From Wyeomyia smithii (lineage: Eukaryota > Arthropoda > Insecta > Diptera > Culicidae): a stretch of DNA of 64,000 nt. Within the stretch, counting starts at the first letter, position 1; each line of letters starts with the position of its first letter. Location of the stretch: positions 163,754,342 to 163,818,341 of the forward strand of contig NC_073694.1 in the NCBI RefSeq assembly GCF_029784165.1. The letters are read 5' to 3'. Under the pieces are notes generated by a model. That model did no database searches. It saw only the letters and a program-made list of their open reading frames with translations, and was not told the DNA's origin. Shown here piece after piece: positions 20,775-32,589 of the stretch. The position numbers and the translations under genes were made by a program.

Positions 20775-21640
20775 CAAAATACTACAAGGTATACAGTCCT
20801 AGGGTTGTATGAAATGGCGACGTGGGACTAAAGCTTAAAAAGATTCATTTTTTTTTTCTTCACAAGTTTGTTACATTCGCCAACAATTACATTCACTGTA
20901 TTACGAAGACAGCTAATATAAGTAGGGTAATCGCTCCATTATTCATCTCAACAGTTTGGCACCTATATTCATCTTATTTCTCTCATTTGTCCAATTTACC
21001 GTCAAATTTCTACAAATTTTTGAAAGTAAATCTATTTGCTTCTCGATTTTCTCAAGTGGCTGAAACTTTTACGTTGAAAATATGGTAAAATTTGACGATA
21101 AATTGATCAAAAGGCGTGATAAGATGAATATAGGTACTGAGATGAATATAGGAGCGGTTACCTATATTATTTTATTCGAAAAGTTAAAAACAAAAAAAAA
21201 TCTAACTATGTTGAAATATAAAAATAAGATTCTGAATAGATCTCAGTAAATAAACAAAAAAAATATAAGCACTCGCCGGCTCTTACTCTTCTACAAATTA
21301 GTATTTTTTAGGAACTTACTCGTTCGATATTATGTCGGTCACGCCTATTTGGTGAATATTGAAGATGAAAAATAAATAAAAATAACTTATAACCGTTGCA
21401 AAAATGTTCGATTCTTGTTGAGTAATTTATGGTTTTCATGGGAATCATATTCATGAGATAAACTTTCAATCACCCTCAGTAGCAACATTGCAGTTTTTTC
21501 TTGATTGCACACGAATAGAAATCGTGTACCGCCGTAATGGTAGACCAGCGGCGCCTTTCTCCACCTGTACTATACAGTACTGTTGCCTTTACCAGCATGT
21601 TTTCTTTCAAGACATCATTTTTTATTAGGTTCTAACAGCA
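20775..21640 (+). mobile_element. Family A retroposon, copy 2 (partial)
   Basis: Starts with the family 5' end ATACTACAAGGTATACAG, then CCTAGGGTTGTATGAAATGG and GACGTGGGACTAAA. It then jumps to the middle of the family (CAACAATTACATTCACTG, GAAGACAGCTAATAT), so ~500 bp are deleted, including most of the RT remnant. After a nested MITE it continues to CATGTTTTCTTTCAAGACAT near 21615, then into the tRNA-like block. Confidence 0.75.
20923..21170. mobile_element. ~250-bp MITE nested in family A copy 2
   Basis: Ends AGTAGGGTAATCGCTCC and GGAGCGGTTACCTATA are imperfect inverted repeats, with TTCATCTCA inside each. It splits family A between GCTAATAT and TTCGAAAAGTTA, where copy 4 is continuous. Confidence 0.65.
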
Positions 21641-22706
21641 GGTTCTGTAGAGCTTCGTAGCCGCAAGGCTACAGAGTCTGCTTTGACAAGTGAATTATGA
21701 TAGATTAGAATCTTTGTAGAACCAAGCCATTGGTTGGCAAAAGGACCTTTAAGTATGGGTTTATCCTCATGCTCTCCACACACAAAACTTCTCTTTAGAC
21801 CTAATAACCACTGGTCTAAAGCTTCGATAATAACATAGACTGTAGCACGTTATACGCTGTTAGAGTGATAGCTTGCAGGAGGATATAATAAGGTCAAAAA
21901 AGGAAGAAAGTAGGTTACTAAGTCTGAAGGAGAAGACAATTCAACACAGAACAGGCTACTTCTCAATAAGTAACACTGCAAAAAGGTTAAAAGCAAAAAT
22001 GTGCGAACAGCAAAAACGTCCTTACAATGCCACAAGAGATCAAAAAACTACTGGTCGCAGTGGGGTCCATACAAAAAAAGCAACAGGTTAACAAATTGTT
22101 TAAAAGAGATGTCCGTTTCAAACTTTTCAAAAAATATCTACTAACGAAACATCGAATTAGTCTAAGTTCATAGAAGCAAATATTAATTGAAATATTGGGA
22201 CGGAGCAACATTTCAAATAATCAGGACTTTTTTTGTCAGTTTTTCATTATCATTATTATTATATTCATTATATTATTCATGATGTTTGACTTATACTTTC
22301 ATATAGATATGGTTTTATCTGCAGATATTTGCGGATTTTGTAAATATCTGTTAGTAAATTGGTGCATTGTGTTAATAGAAATCGTCAATAACCAAAGAAA
22401 TATGAGAGATAAAACCCAAATTAATCCAGCTAGCCTTTCTCATTCAAACTATTTTTTTTTGTAAGAAGAAATTGAATGCTTAAATCCAATAAAGGTATAA
22501 TTCACTCTTTAGGTTCTAAAATATTGATATTGTTATTGATATATAAAATATGAAATTTGACGTAATGTTAGTTTTAAGCACTAAATAGCGAAATAATAGT
22601 AATGGGTCTTAATTTCGAACAATTTATTCACGAGCGATACCGGGAACGTCCAAATAGTACGATACCACATTTAAATTATGTTGAGGCCAATCTAATGATC
22701 AAAGCA
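21625..22706 (+). repeat. tRNA-like SINE block joined to composite repeat
   Basis: About 21625-21800 holds GTAGCCGCAAGGCTACAGAG and a decayed B box (TAGATTAGAATC), followed by the CCAAGCCATTGGTTGGC and AAGGACCTTTAAGTATGGG blocks seen inverted at 8560-8620. From about 22310 the sequence is the inverse of 8290-8510 and then of 8100-8280 (CGAACAATTTATTCACGAGC, TTGAGGCC). The stretch 21850-22300 in between is not recognised. The ORF at 22602-22838 is a repeat artefact. Confidence 0.6.
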
Positions 22707-23941
22707 CTGCCGCTCATAGCAAGTCCGTCCCATTTGCGTTTTGGTGCTGACGAGAAAACAGCAATTGAAAATCGAAACGCTTTGGGTGGAATTTGGCACT
22801 CAAATGCTTTTTCAATCAAAACCATCAACAGAAATTAGTACTGCAATGACAATCTAACACTTTTACATCATAAAACTTGTATAAACACCGAAATTTGACT
22901 AAAATTTGTTGAAAATCATAAGCTGGGACTCACATGCGATTACTTTTACGGTACGTAGCCAGAATGATAGCAAGTCAGTCCCATAGCCGGCTACGACCGG
23001 TGATGAAAAACAAACTACTGCAAATCGATGGCGGTGCTATAGCTTGCGTATGGAATGAATCCATCGCTGGTTAATTCATAAATGACCTTCTCACGTACCT
23101 TATTAAACAAGTTTTTTGTGAGAAGCATAACATAATGTACCAACTGCGCCGCTCAGAATAAAATTAGATTTTGTTTTTACATTTGATACTACTGATAAAT
23201 TCGAAATCAGTGTAGGTAACTTATTCTAAATTTTCCTGAGAGCGGTCACACGTTCGTGACGGCGGACAGCTTCGACGTAGCAGTGGAAGCAAATATGAAA
23301 GAACAAATATAGCTTAGGAAAATGTTTGCTACGTTAAAAAACAGTTAAGTAGCGTACCGAAGTATTTGATATGACTAACAAATTCTTCAAAACGAAATTC
23401 ACGACAATAATGTTACAATTCTGGCCCACGTCTTTACATAAAATACGGATAAAATACGAAAAGTAGTATTTACTCAAGAATGCTTTAACTAACAATACAG
23501 TGACACACCTGAAGCGTTGATTGTCAACAACCAACAGCTGAAAGAAGCTACTGGTGGAAACTTTGTCTTGAAGAAAACATTGTACTATCAGCTAGAGCCT
23601 AGAGCTAGAGCTAGAACGTGTAAAATTCAATCAAACCTCCTATCGATTATCACTTGGTACATCCAATTCTAAACCTGAAGACCATAAGTTGTGGTAAATA
23701 TCACATTTTCCATAATCATTATTGGCTGTGGGGTTAAATTGCGAAGATTTTTGCAATGGGACCGACTTGCGATCACTTTTGCTATGGGACAAACCGACTT
23801 GCTATTTTTTTCATAGTTCCTCAGAACGAAGTATTCAAAAATATTTGTTCTATCGAAAGTAGACATAAAAAGGAATTGATTCCATAAATAAACTCAAAAT
23901 TGACAAAAATGCAATTGGGACGGACTTGCCATGAGCGGCAG
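22707..23941. mobile_element. 1.2-kb TIR element, reiterated TIR motif
   Basis: Left end CTGCCGCTCATAGCAAGTCC and right end complement at 23911-23941 form ~31-bp TIRs. Flanks share AGCA (22703-06 and 23942-45), and the surrounding composite repeat continues across (ATGATCAAAGCA before, AGCAGGTATAAACACAC after). The core GCAAGTC(G/A)GTCCCAT recurs inside near 22971 and 23750-23800. No transposase ORF is seen, so it is nonautonomous. Superfamily unknown. Confidence 0.75.
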
Positions 23942-23945
23942 AGCA

Positions 23946-24097
23946 GGTATAAACACACACAGACACCCACACACAGACACACACAGACATACACACACAC
24001 AGACACACACACGCTCACACACACACACACACACAGACACACACAGACACACACACAGACACACACACAGACAGACACACACAGACACACACACCGA

Positions 24098-24164
<67 letters not shown>

Positions 24165-24260
24165 ATTCGAGTGATATATGCCATTCGGTCCTTTGGAGCA
24201 CTTTTATATCTTCGGTTTTGCAAGTGATTGCTATACCTTACTAAGAGAAAGGCAAAAATA
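23946..24260 (+). repeat. Long imperfect (CA)n microsatellite plus end module
   Basis: About 210 bp of CACACA with CAGA, CGCG and TACA variants end at 24163, followed by the CGAGTGATATATGCCATTC ... GAGAAAGGCAAAAA module. The CTCAGCTCGTCGAGCTGAG palindrome has been lost except for its edge. Long open frames of Thr/His or Cys/Val across it on both strands are artefacts. Confidence 0.92.
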
Positions 24261-24835
24261 AACTTTTTTGGAGTAATTGTTCGTTTTATTGTAGCAAACA
24301 ACATTGTGGAACTTCAAAATATTGTAGAAAATCACTATAAAAAGTTGTATTGAAAAAACATAGGCAATTTATAGAAAACTCCACAAAAATCGATTTTAAT
24401 AGGCAGATAGAATCGTGGTGTCTTTCAACCACTTTCTTTGTTTCTTATAAAATGTAGTACAACTTTGCCGAACAAAACAAAAAAAAAATAAAATTCGTTG
24501 CTCACTTTTCGATGAGATAATCAAAAAATTGCAATTTATACAACATGTAGAATAAATAAAGGTACATCATTTTTTTTCGGGTCAAAATAATTTCAATCAT
24601 GTTTATGCAGCTTTGGGAACAGCGTGCGACGCACAATGGAGCAAATTGCTCTGTATGTGCGATAAAACCTTATACCACCTTAACAATTTTTTTCTGAGAT
24701 GGTTGAATCGATTTTCACAAATCAAAAGTGTCAAATGAAAGGTCGAGCTACCTCATAATACACTATTTAATTACACTGTAATCAGGCTGTAACTTTGTCC
24801 GTTATGTACCAAAATGTAAAATTACAAACGCGTGA
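24261..24835 (-). repeat. Uninterrupted inverted copy of the 4.4-7.9 kb host repeat
   Basis: This continues from the module through GTAGCAAACAACATTGT, GAAAAAACATAGGCAATTTATAG, ATCGATTTTAATAGGCAGAT, CGTGCGACGCAC and into an inverted CATCTCTGAG unit. It contains the single CATAGG at about 24360 that is the empty site for the inverted-arm element. Confidence 0.85.
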
Positions 24836-24839
24836 ATTG

Positions 24840-25215
24840 ACCTGTTGGGACGGGGAGAGACTCTGTTAATTTTTTTTGGATATTGATACAGATAATATCA
24901 TAGGGAATGGTTGTTGTCTATTCATGTCGTCTGTGCTAGGATTGCTCGTATTAGATTGGTTCATTGTTCGCGTAAATTTGTCCCTGACGCTTTTTATCGA
25001 TTTTTACCGTTTTGCAATGAAAAATAACGATAAATAGCATATTTCAAAATTGTTCAACATTTTATCTATCCACCAACATATTGGTTAGTGTTATCCATCA
25101 TGAGGTTATGCTGTTATTATCGTTTGAAATCTGACGCAACATTTGCCAGTTTCATTTCCAATTTTACAGAATGCATACCAGTATAGAAAACAAAGACGTA
25201 GTCCCACGTCAGAAA
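24840..25215 (+). mobile_element. Family A 3'-end fragment
   Basis: Matches the last ~375 bp of family A copy 4 (57087-57460): TGGGACGGGGAGA, GTCGTCTGTGCTAGGA, TTTTATCTATCCA, TGACGCAACATTTGCCAG, ending GACGTAGTCCCACGTC at 25198-25213. A 5'-truncated copy with this 3' end fits a retroposon. Confidence 0.8.
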
Positions 25216-25579
25216 TTTACTTTTTTTATCTGCTGTCAAAATATTCGAATTTTAAACAGCGTTAAGAGTAAAAAATGTACTATGAAAATTCAAAAAATCT
25301 TCTAGCCAAAACGCGGTTTCTGGTTGAACATAAAAGGTAATATCAAAAACGGCATTTTATTGCAGTGAAAATAGTAAAACCTGTGATTTTCGAATGAACT
25401 TTTTCATTCATTTACATTGTTTCCAGAGCTCTCAAGATCAGTCAAAATATTTGACATCAAAAATAAGTTAACTAGAATCTTAACACTTTCACTTTTTGGG
25501 AATTTTATTAATACGATTAGTGTAAATAACGATTTGTAAGGAATTTATCAATGAATCAAGGTTAAGGTGAATTTTGTTG
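25216..25579. other. No feature seen
   Basis: AT-rich sequence with no recognised repeat or protein-like frame. Confidence 0.4.
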
Positions 25580-25587
25580 ACCTATTC

Positions 25588-25901
25588 CAGCGGTTCTCAA
25601 CCTTTTTTTGTCCGCGTACCCCTTGGCGATATTCCCCAAATCAATTGTACTCCCTGGCTTGGAATGTTCTCGCAGAGTGAGAGCGATTAGTAGTTGATCA
25701 CGTTGTGGTAGTCTAGTTAAGGTTTCAAATTGAACTGTGATTTGTTTGATTGCTACAGTCATGTTTTAAGAGCAAGTTTGAACAACAAATAAAGTATTAT
25801 AAAAAATTGCTTTGTTCGCCATTACTGATTTTCTTTCGCGTACCCCCTAAAGGCTCTCGCGTACCCCTAGGGGTACGCATACCCCAGGTAGAGAACCGCT
25901 G
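25588..25901 (-). mobile_element. hAT MITE copy 2, perfect 8-bp TSD
   Basis: Same family as 5605-5921, inverted. TIRs CAGCGGTTCTCAACCT and complement; ACCTATTC at 25580-25587 and 25902-25909. Confidence 0.93.
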
Positions 25902-25909
25902 ACCTATTC

Positions 25910-26600
25910 TATCAATGGTGGGACGAAACCATCTTCTTTAACGATGTAAAATTACTCATTTTTCGTCTACATTACGAAACTGCGAAGTTATTAGTTATCG
26001 AGAAAAATGGAAAGCTTGAAGCAGAAGTACTGCTTGTGCACTGATAGTATAATTTGCATTGTTAAACATAAACGTTCAATTTGAAACAGAATTTTATTGT
26101 TTATTATTATCATAGATTTGTTATTTCCGAATGAAACAGATGTGATTGTTTGTTTTTTTTTTTTTCATTATACATGGGTTTTAGATGCACGCGGCCTTTG
26201 TAATCATTTATTCAGAAGGTTAAATTACTGAAATGCGCGTCACAAATATTCATTGATTTTACCTAACTCTATTATTTCTTCTAATTTTTAACTTGATTCG
26301 CAAGTATAATTGAAGCCGCTCTTTAGTTTTTCCTAGTATTTAGCTGGCATAACTTTTTCAACGAGAAGTTTTCACGCAAATTTCGTAATTTACGCTCTTT
26401 TACATGGATATCGGAATTTACTTGTGTTTTTACATCGCATGAAAAGCGTCTTTAGTGTATTAAACCATTGGTTTTTGACTGACCTATGTGTATGAATCAA
26501 TAATATATTTCATTTGTGCAAATAAACCAATTTTCAAAATAGCTAACACATGGCGAACATCAAACAATTCAAAAATTTCAATATTACAAAGTAAGGCTTT
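25910..26600. other. No feature seen
   Basis: AT-rich DNA; no recognised repeat copy and no protein-like frame. Confidence 0.4.
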
Positions 26601-26608
26601 TATTAATG

Positions 26609-26905
26609 TAGTGGTTCCCAATCGGGGTCCACGGCCGGAAAGGGGGCCGCGAGGCTCATTGAGATTCTTTCTAGGTATTTCTGTGAAAGCGGATTTTCAA
26701 CTATTCTGCGTATTAGGACCAAGACGTGAAACAAATTAAACTTGCAGGACGATATGAGACTGAAAAGCACAGCCTCGTATTGCAAAACTTGTATCTGAAA
26801 TTCTTTTGGGGGGCCGCGATATTCTCTGTGCTTCGCAAAGGGGGTCGTGTACTCTTTGTGTCTAGCAAAAGGGGCCGCGGATCCAAAAAGGTTGGCAAAT
26901 CCCTG
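26609..26905 (+). mobile_element. hAT MITE of a second family, perfect 8-bp TSD
   Basis: Begins TAGTGGTTCCCAATCGGGG and ends GTTGGCAAATCCCTG, flanked by TATTAATG (26601-08 and 26906-13). GGGGCCGCG or GGGGTCG motifs recur inside. The first base is T where hAT ends usually have C. Confidence 0.88.
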
Positions 26906-26913
26906 TATTAATG

Positions 26914-28593
26914 TTTTCGACAATTCAACAATACTTGCGAATAATGCTTATGTTGATTAATATGTTGAAAATAGTCCGTAGTTTCTGTATATTTTCTGTG
27001 GTTTCTGTATAATTACCCTCCAAAAAGTGTAATTTCATGATGGTGGAAGGACGGCAAAAGTGAAAAATTATTAAATATTTGAAAAATATTTTTTTATTGA
27101 GCTTCTCAGTAGAATGGAATTAAAATTTGGATATTTGAATGGAACTTACAACCATCATGTGGGCTGATGAAGAGCATAACTCTTTTCTTTATATGTAGGT
27201 AGAGCAGCAGCTAAGATGTCAGGAAGCCGAAACGAAATTTCCTGATTGAAGTCAGGTAGACAGAATCTGTGGTCGTTTTTCTAGGTTTTTTAGGTAGGAG
27301 TTTAGGAGAATAACCGTGAAAAATGATTACCAGCTTCTTGCGCCTTGTTGTTTATAAATTTCTGAGCTTTCAGACGGGGCGAAGCAGATGAATGTTATCC
27401 GAAATTAGTGGGTGTCCCTCATTAACCCATTCCCGGCGGGTGAGGCCGTATGGCACCACCTGACACCCAAACTTCGATTGAAGCTTAACAATTATGCTTG
27501 CAGTTTTGAACGAGGAAACTATTTAATACGGTAAGAGAACAGATCGATCTAACTACAATATGCAATACATTTTGTGTCAATTGTGCATATTGTTACTGAG
27601 TAATGGTTATTTTTCGAGGTAAAATCCGGTTTCACTCCGCAGGGAATTGGTTAAAGATATACTCAGCCAATTTTGACTTGAAAAGGTGTGGTGAATCATT
27701 TTTGAAAACTTTGAATGCTTTGGTTTCTGCTGCCACATACTTTTTGAGACACGGATGTCCAGATTTCTTTTAGTTTGGGGGGGTAGGTTTGTGTAATGTG
27801 AACGGTCCATACAACATTGTTAGAATTTATAGTGTGCCCTCTCTATCACCCTTTGCAGTGATACTGAATTGAATCTAGTTACCGTTATTCCTAATTTTAC
27901 GTTTTACTGATTCGGCTGGTGTTATTTTTAGTAATGCTTTGCCAGCAAGCATTGAGAGCTGTACAGGATGGAGCATGATTCTATAAATAAGTGTTACTAT
28001 AAAACCATTTTACAAGAAACCAATAGCTAATAGTTATTTCAGCTCCAGGAATTGGAAAACAACTATCAATCCAGCGAGGTGATAGAATTTTGAACAGAGA
28101 CTTCAGTCAACGAACTAGAGATTCATACCGCTATCGGCACGGTAAAAAGTTTTTGTCAGAGTATGCTGTATGAGGGATAGAAAAGAAAAAAAAGGTGAAA
28201 ATAATATACTCCGAATGCTCTTATTATTCGCCTTCTGTCACTTTTTCCGAACTCTGGGCAGTTGTCCACCGGGGGGTCAAAATCGTTAATATCTGTCTAC
28301 GTGGTATGTGGATGGCCCCTTGGATATTTAGAAGAGCCCAACATTGTTTTGAGTGGACAATATCCATGCCATTTTCTTTGCCAATTTGGAACGATGTTGA
28401 CGTGTTAAACCACCATCGTATTCCACAGCTATTCTTTTCTGGTCTTCTGTAATCCGTGTGAGAAAAAGATTTTAACAGATTTTCCGAATTGAACTGGATT
28501 TTTTAATTTAAAATGGCTTGAATGATACTCTCATTATAACCATTCAGTCTGGAACCCAAAAAATATATTCCAATTCCTAGAAATCACAATTTC
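26914..28593. other. No gene seen
   Basis: No recognised repeat copy. Short open frames at 27607-27810 and 28195-28452 have no family motifs. Possibly unique intergenic or intronic DNA. Confidence 0.4.
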
Positions 28594-28833
28594 TAATGGC
28601 GAATTTCTTTATTCCACCAGCTCACCGAGTTTTAACCTGGAGCCAACCTAACTGCTATTGAAACCCTTCTTCATTCGCTTGATTTTGACCCAGAATTGAC
28701 CTGACGTGTTGCCCGAAGCGCACCGTTTTTTTTTTTTAATAGGGGGGGAATGTTTGTAATGATTTATTTATGTACTAATAACTCTTCCGAATTAGTATTG
28801 TGTGTTCTGCCACAAATGGTGACATTTCAACAC

Positions 28834-29001
<168 letters not shown>

Positions 29002-29127
29002 TTGTGCGCTTTTTTATATTATTGATTGTTATTAGCTTTCGCAGTTAAGTTAATGTAATTGTAGGAAAATTATTAAACCTACTGGTCAAGGAAAAAAAAA
29101 AGGAATAAAACAAAACTTAAAACTATC

Positions 29128-30225
29128 TTACTGACTATAAAGTGAGCTTATCGTTGCAATTGAGGATTGCAACGATTTTTGTCGGAATTTGTTGATTATT
29201 TGGCTTGACATATTTTCTAATGTTTCTACATTAGTGAGCCTTTGTAGCTCGTTCGTGCTAAACCAGGGAGGACGCTTCAAAATCATTTTCAAAAGTTTAT
29301 TCTGAATCCTTTGAAGTGTCTTCTTCCTGGTTGTACAACAACTTGTCCAGATGGGAACTGCATATAACATTGCTGGCCTAAAAAGTTGTTTGTAAATTAA
29401 CAGTTTATTCTTAAGACAAAGTCTAGAATTCCTGTTGATAAGAGGATATAAACATTTGATATACTTATTGCACTTTGACTGGATATTTTCAATGTGCTTC
29501 TTGAAAGTAAGATTCTTATCATAAATTAGCCCTAAGTGTTTAACTTGATCAAACCAATTTAAGACCACACCGTTCATCTTAATAATGTGGTTATGGGTGG
29601 GTTTGAGAAATGAAACTCTTGGCTTATGAGGAAAAATAATTAACTGTGTTTTAGAAGCATTAGGGGAAATCTTCCATTTCTGCAAGTATGAAGAAAATAT
29701 ATCTAAACTTTTTTGTAGCCGACTGCATATAACACGAAGGCTTTTTTCTTTTGCGGAAATGCTTGTATCGTCACAAAACAGAGATTTCTCACAACCTGGT
29801 GGTAAATCAGGAAGATCAGAAGTAACAATGTTATATAAGATTGGGCCCAAGATACTCCCCTGAGGTACACCAGCTCTAACAGACAATCTATTAGATTTAC
29901 CATTTAGATAGTTAACATGGAGAGTGCGGTCAGTTAAATAATTTTGTATCATTTTTGTAAGGTAAAGCGGAAAACTGAAATTTGACATTTTAGCTATTAT
30001 ACCTTAATGCCAAACACTGTCGAATGCCTTTTCTATATCTAGAAGCGCAGCTCCAGTCGAATAGCCTACAGATATATGCTCAGTATGAGAAGTTTGAATT
30101 TCTTGATCCCCAACGGAAGAAAGAATATCATACCTGTTAGTCGAAATTTCAGTGTCACTTGGAGGAGATGCCTCACGTTTCCTTGAAGCCGCATCAAAGC
30201 GAGCTTTTTTATTTTTTCCAGGCAT
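29128..30225 (-). pseudogene. ORF1-RT fusion reading frame, one in-frame stop
   Basis: From the ATG at 30225 the frame reads an ORF1-like start (MPGKNKKARFDAASRKREAS..., basic then acidic) for about 55 residues. It then passes without a frame change into the RT block STGAALLDIEKAFDSVWH. A TAA at 30004-30006 interrupts it; the same frame continues to 29128 through FPLYLTKMIQNYL, GVPQGSILGPILYN, the active-site FCDDTSISA (FADD in most relatives), WKISPNASKTQLIIFPHKP, KHLGLIYDKNLTFKKHI and a thumb/C-terminal domain ending IINKFRQKSLQSS. Without the stop the fusion would be 365 codons. RT fingers and endonuclease are missing, so it could not retrotranspose alone. Confidence 0.85.
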
Positions 30226-30540
30226 AACTGGAAAACTTCACTACACTCTCACTTCACTATAGAATTTAATTAGAAATATCTCAAACCAAATTTACTCACT
30301 AAACACTCGTTAACGTTAAAAACAAATTTATTACTTTGCGTTTCAACAGGTAGTCTTTCAAGAAGATTGCCTGTTGAAAGCGAAAAACAAAATTTCAATA
30401 TCTCTCGGTAGTCTAAGACTTAGCCTCGAGCTGTTGGTAAAATGCGACCGTACTGTAGGACAGTTCAAGTCGATCTCCCCGAAGCGCACCGTAAAGTTGA
30501 TCAGTTCCAGCCCATCACCGCACGGGCTTAGTTCTGGCAT

Positions 30541-30904
30541 TTATCGAGGGAGCTTCGTACTTAGCCGCAAGGTTACAGAGTCCGCTTTGACAAACGGTTG
30601 GTCATAGGTAGGTCACTCGAAATCAAAGGAACATAGGGATGGGCTTATTCTCAGGCTCCTCCACACGGAAACTTCACTCCAGACTGAAAACTCTTATCTA
30701 AGAGAGTAGTAAGTCAGGGTGAATACAAGCACTATAACCAAAGCTATTTGTTTGATTTCTCAACAAAGTTAAAACTGGAGACATGTCCGTCGCGGACACT
30801 ACAAAACACTTCAAATGCCGTCGGTAGACTAGCTGCACCAAACTCTCCGATTCGCACCAAAGAAAACCTAACAATTGGCACACAAAAGTCCTAATATTAA
30901 TTAA
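30541..30904 (-). repeat. tRNA-like SINE block, decayed, and flank
   Basis: AGCTTCGTACTTAGCCGC, AAGGTTACAGAGTCCGCTTTG and ACTCGAAATC resemble the A- and B-box regions at 21650-21720 and 8615-8670. The rest (30690-30904) is not recognised. Confidence 0.5.
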
Positions 30905-31760
30905 TTTACTTTACTTTTGCGGCGACAAAAATACGTCGTCATATCACTCGGTCTTGAGCTGCAATCCTCCAGTAGCTTCTATCACCTACTACGCGAGCAT
31001 TCTCGTCGACAGCACACATCCAACGAGTACGAGATCCGGAAGTCGAAGGCCGCTATCGGGATTCCTGCTAAATATAGTTTTTGCTGGTCGTTCCTCCGGC
31101 ATTACCCAGCCCACTGTAGTCTGCCGTGGTTTATCCGCTTGACTATATCCGCCGATTTTCAAGCCTGGTACACTTAATGAATCATGCGTCTACGCAAAAC
31201 ATTATTTCTCCGTTTGCCTCCAAGTAACGACCGCAAGATTCTACGCTCAAAAATGCCAAGAGTTCACTGATCAGCCACTTTCAGTGTCCATGCTTCATGG
31301 CCCTAGAGGGCCACCGGGAGAATCAGTGTTTTATAGAGTGCTGGTTGTGTACGGGTTTGCAAGTTGCCGGACCTCAGCTGGTTACACCCTCCGTAGAAGG
31401 CCCTGTTTGCGGCCGCTATCCGCCTCTTTTCCTCACGGGTAACCTCATTGTCGCACGTCACCAAATGTGCCCAGGTAGATAAATTCGTCGACTACTCCAA
31501 ATAATTCCCCATCTATATCCACCGCAGCACCAACATCTGACGGGCTACCACGCTCTCTACCAGCCACCATGTACTTCGTTTTGGCAGAGCTTACGAAAAG
31601 TCCTATTCTGGCAGCTTCCCCATTGGGAGGTCCAAAAGCGTCTTCCACTGCTCTACGGTTGATATCAATGATGCTGACATCATCCGCAAAACCTAGGAGT
31701 ATGTGCCGCTTCTCTGCACGGTTTCGTATCCACTGGGATATACCACAATAGATCAAAAAA
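30905..31760 (-). mobile_element. RTE-type non-LTR retrotransposon, 3' part
   Basis: On the minus strand, RT homology starts abruptly at about 31758 (5' truncation) and runs, with several frameshifts, to a 3' end GCCGCAAAAGTAAAGTAAA near 30905. Frames after 31445 still show SADIV-like and MPEERPAKTIFSRNPDSG motifs (near 31040-31090). RTE assignment rests on the GFADD...SKTKYM...VDEFIYLGT pattern known to me from insect RTE elements. Confidence 0.7.
31445..31758 (-). pseudogene. RTE RT palm C-terminal segment
   Basis: The frame shows ISQWIRNRAEKRHILLGFADDVSIIDINRRAVEDAF, with the catalytic FADD intact, SAKTKYMVAGRERGSPSD and VDEFIYLGT. It then breaks at DVRQ (CDNE in relatives) by a small deletion. 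The first ~25 residues of the open frame, from 31810 to 31758, are not homologous and come from the flank. Confidence 0.75.
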
Positions 31761-32236
31761 TGGTAGCTAAGTGACATCTGCCGTGAAATTTGGGTTATTA
31801 TGAGTGTCATGATACTAAAGTGAAAACGGAAAAAGTGACGTTTCGCGAGGAATTATTTCTCAACCATCTTAAATGGTGAAATGATTACACGAAGATTGGG
31901 AAGGTTTAAAAATCGATTGATTTGTAATCCAATGATAATATATATTGGATTTATTGTTCGGTAACAAGACGAATCATTTTTTTCATTTTTGAAAAAAAAA
32001 CAACTTTTTGGGACATACAAATTTTTAGAAAAACGTCCTCATACAAAATTTCAACTCAATCGGACTTAGGGAAGTTGTCCCTGAAAGTGGTCAAAGTTTT
32101 AGTTTTTCGACTGATGACGGAAGACAAGGCTATTGTTGATATGGAAGTTGTTTTTTTATACCAAATGTCTTAGGAATTTACTTCACGAACTAATTTCATT
32201 TTTGTCATATGACTTACATTTTTTTTAAGTTAAGTA
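31761..32236 (+). repeat. Old dispersed repeat shared with 53.74-54.40 kb
   Basis: CAAAATTTCA(A/G)CTCAA(T/C)CGGA and the following ...GTCAAAG block match 53826-53890. After the small MITE at 32237 it resumes as GCATAAAACGTCGAGATCTG, matching 54370-54395, and CGTGGGACTTAGAAATTTTT, like 57490. It offers the empty site for family A copy 4. Confidence 0.65.
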
Positions 32237-32393
32237 AAGCGGGCAATGTATGTAGTTTGCGAGAATGCGAAAATGATCGGGAATAGAAGGTGTGACTCGT
32301 CCAGACGAGGGAAAATTTTTTCTAAGCCTAAAAGTCACACATTCTATTCCCGATCATTTACGCATTCTCGCAAACTGCATACATTGCTCGCTT
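32237..32393. mobile_element. 157-bp palindromic MITE, TA site
   Basis: ~62-bp TIRs (AAGCGGGCAATGTATGTAG, TTTGCGAGAATGCG, ATGATCGGGAATAGAA) leave a ~30-bp loop; TA at 32235-36 and 32394-95. The repeat on either side continues as at 54360-54390. Confidence 0.88.
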
Positions 32394-32589
32394 TACTAGT
32401 CTTAGGAATGCATAAAACGTCGAGATCTGCTGTTATCTCAAAAACAAAAAACGAAAAATCAACTTCGTGGGACTTAGAAATTTTTGAGATGCGGAACTCA
32501 TTTCACTTGGCCTATTCTTATTTTCACTTCACTTTTTGTCATCTCATTTTAGGTATAATCAGCGTGAAGTAACTCCCGTAATAAGTACA
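32394..32589 (+). repeat. Continuation of the old dispersed repeat
   Basis: CATAAAACGTCGAGATCTG and TGTTATCTC match 54370-54400, and ATCAACTTCGTGGGACTTAG resembles 57485-57500. This is the unoccupied target of family A copy 4. Confidence 0.65.

Noticed and set aside
22602..22838. 78-codon ORF starting MGLNFEQFIHERYRE.
   Set aside because: It runs from the dispersed composite repeat into the 22707 TIR element, so it spans an insertion boundary.
23821..24304. Long overlapping open frames on both strands rich in Cys/Val or Thr/His.
   Set aside because: They are translations of the CA/TG microsatellite; any frame is open there.
30917..31177. Plus-strand ORFs over the RTE fragment, including 31297-31482 and 31569-31751.
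   Set aside because: They are antisense shadows of the minus-strand RT remnant.
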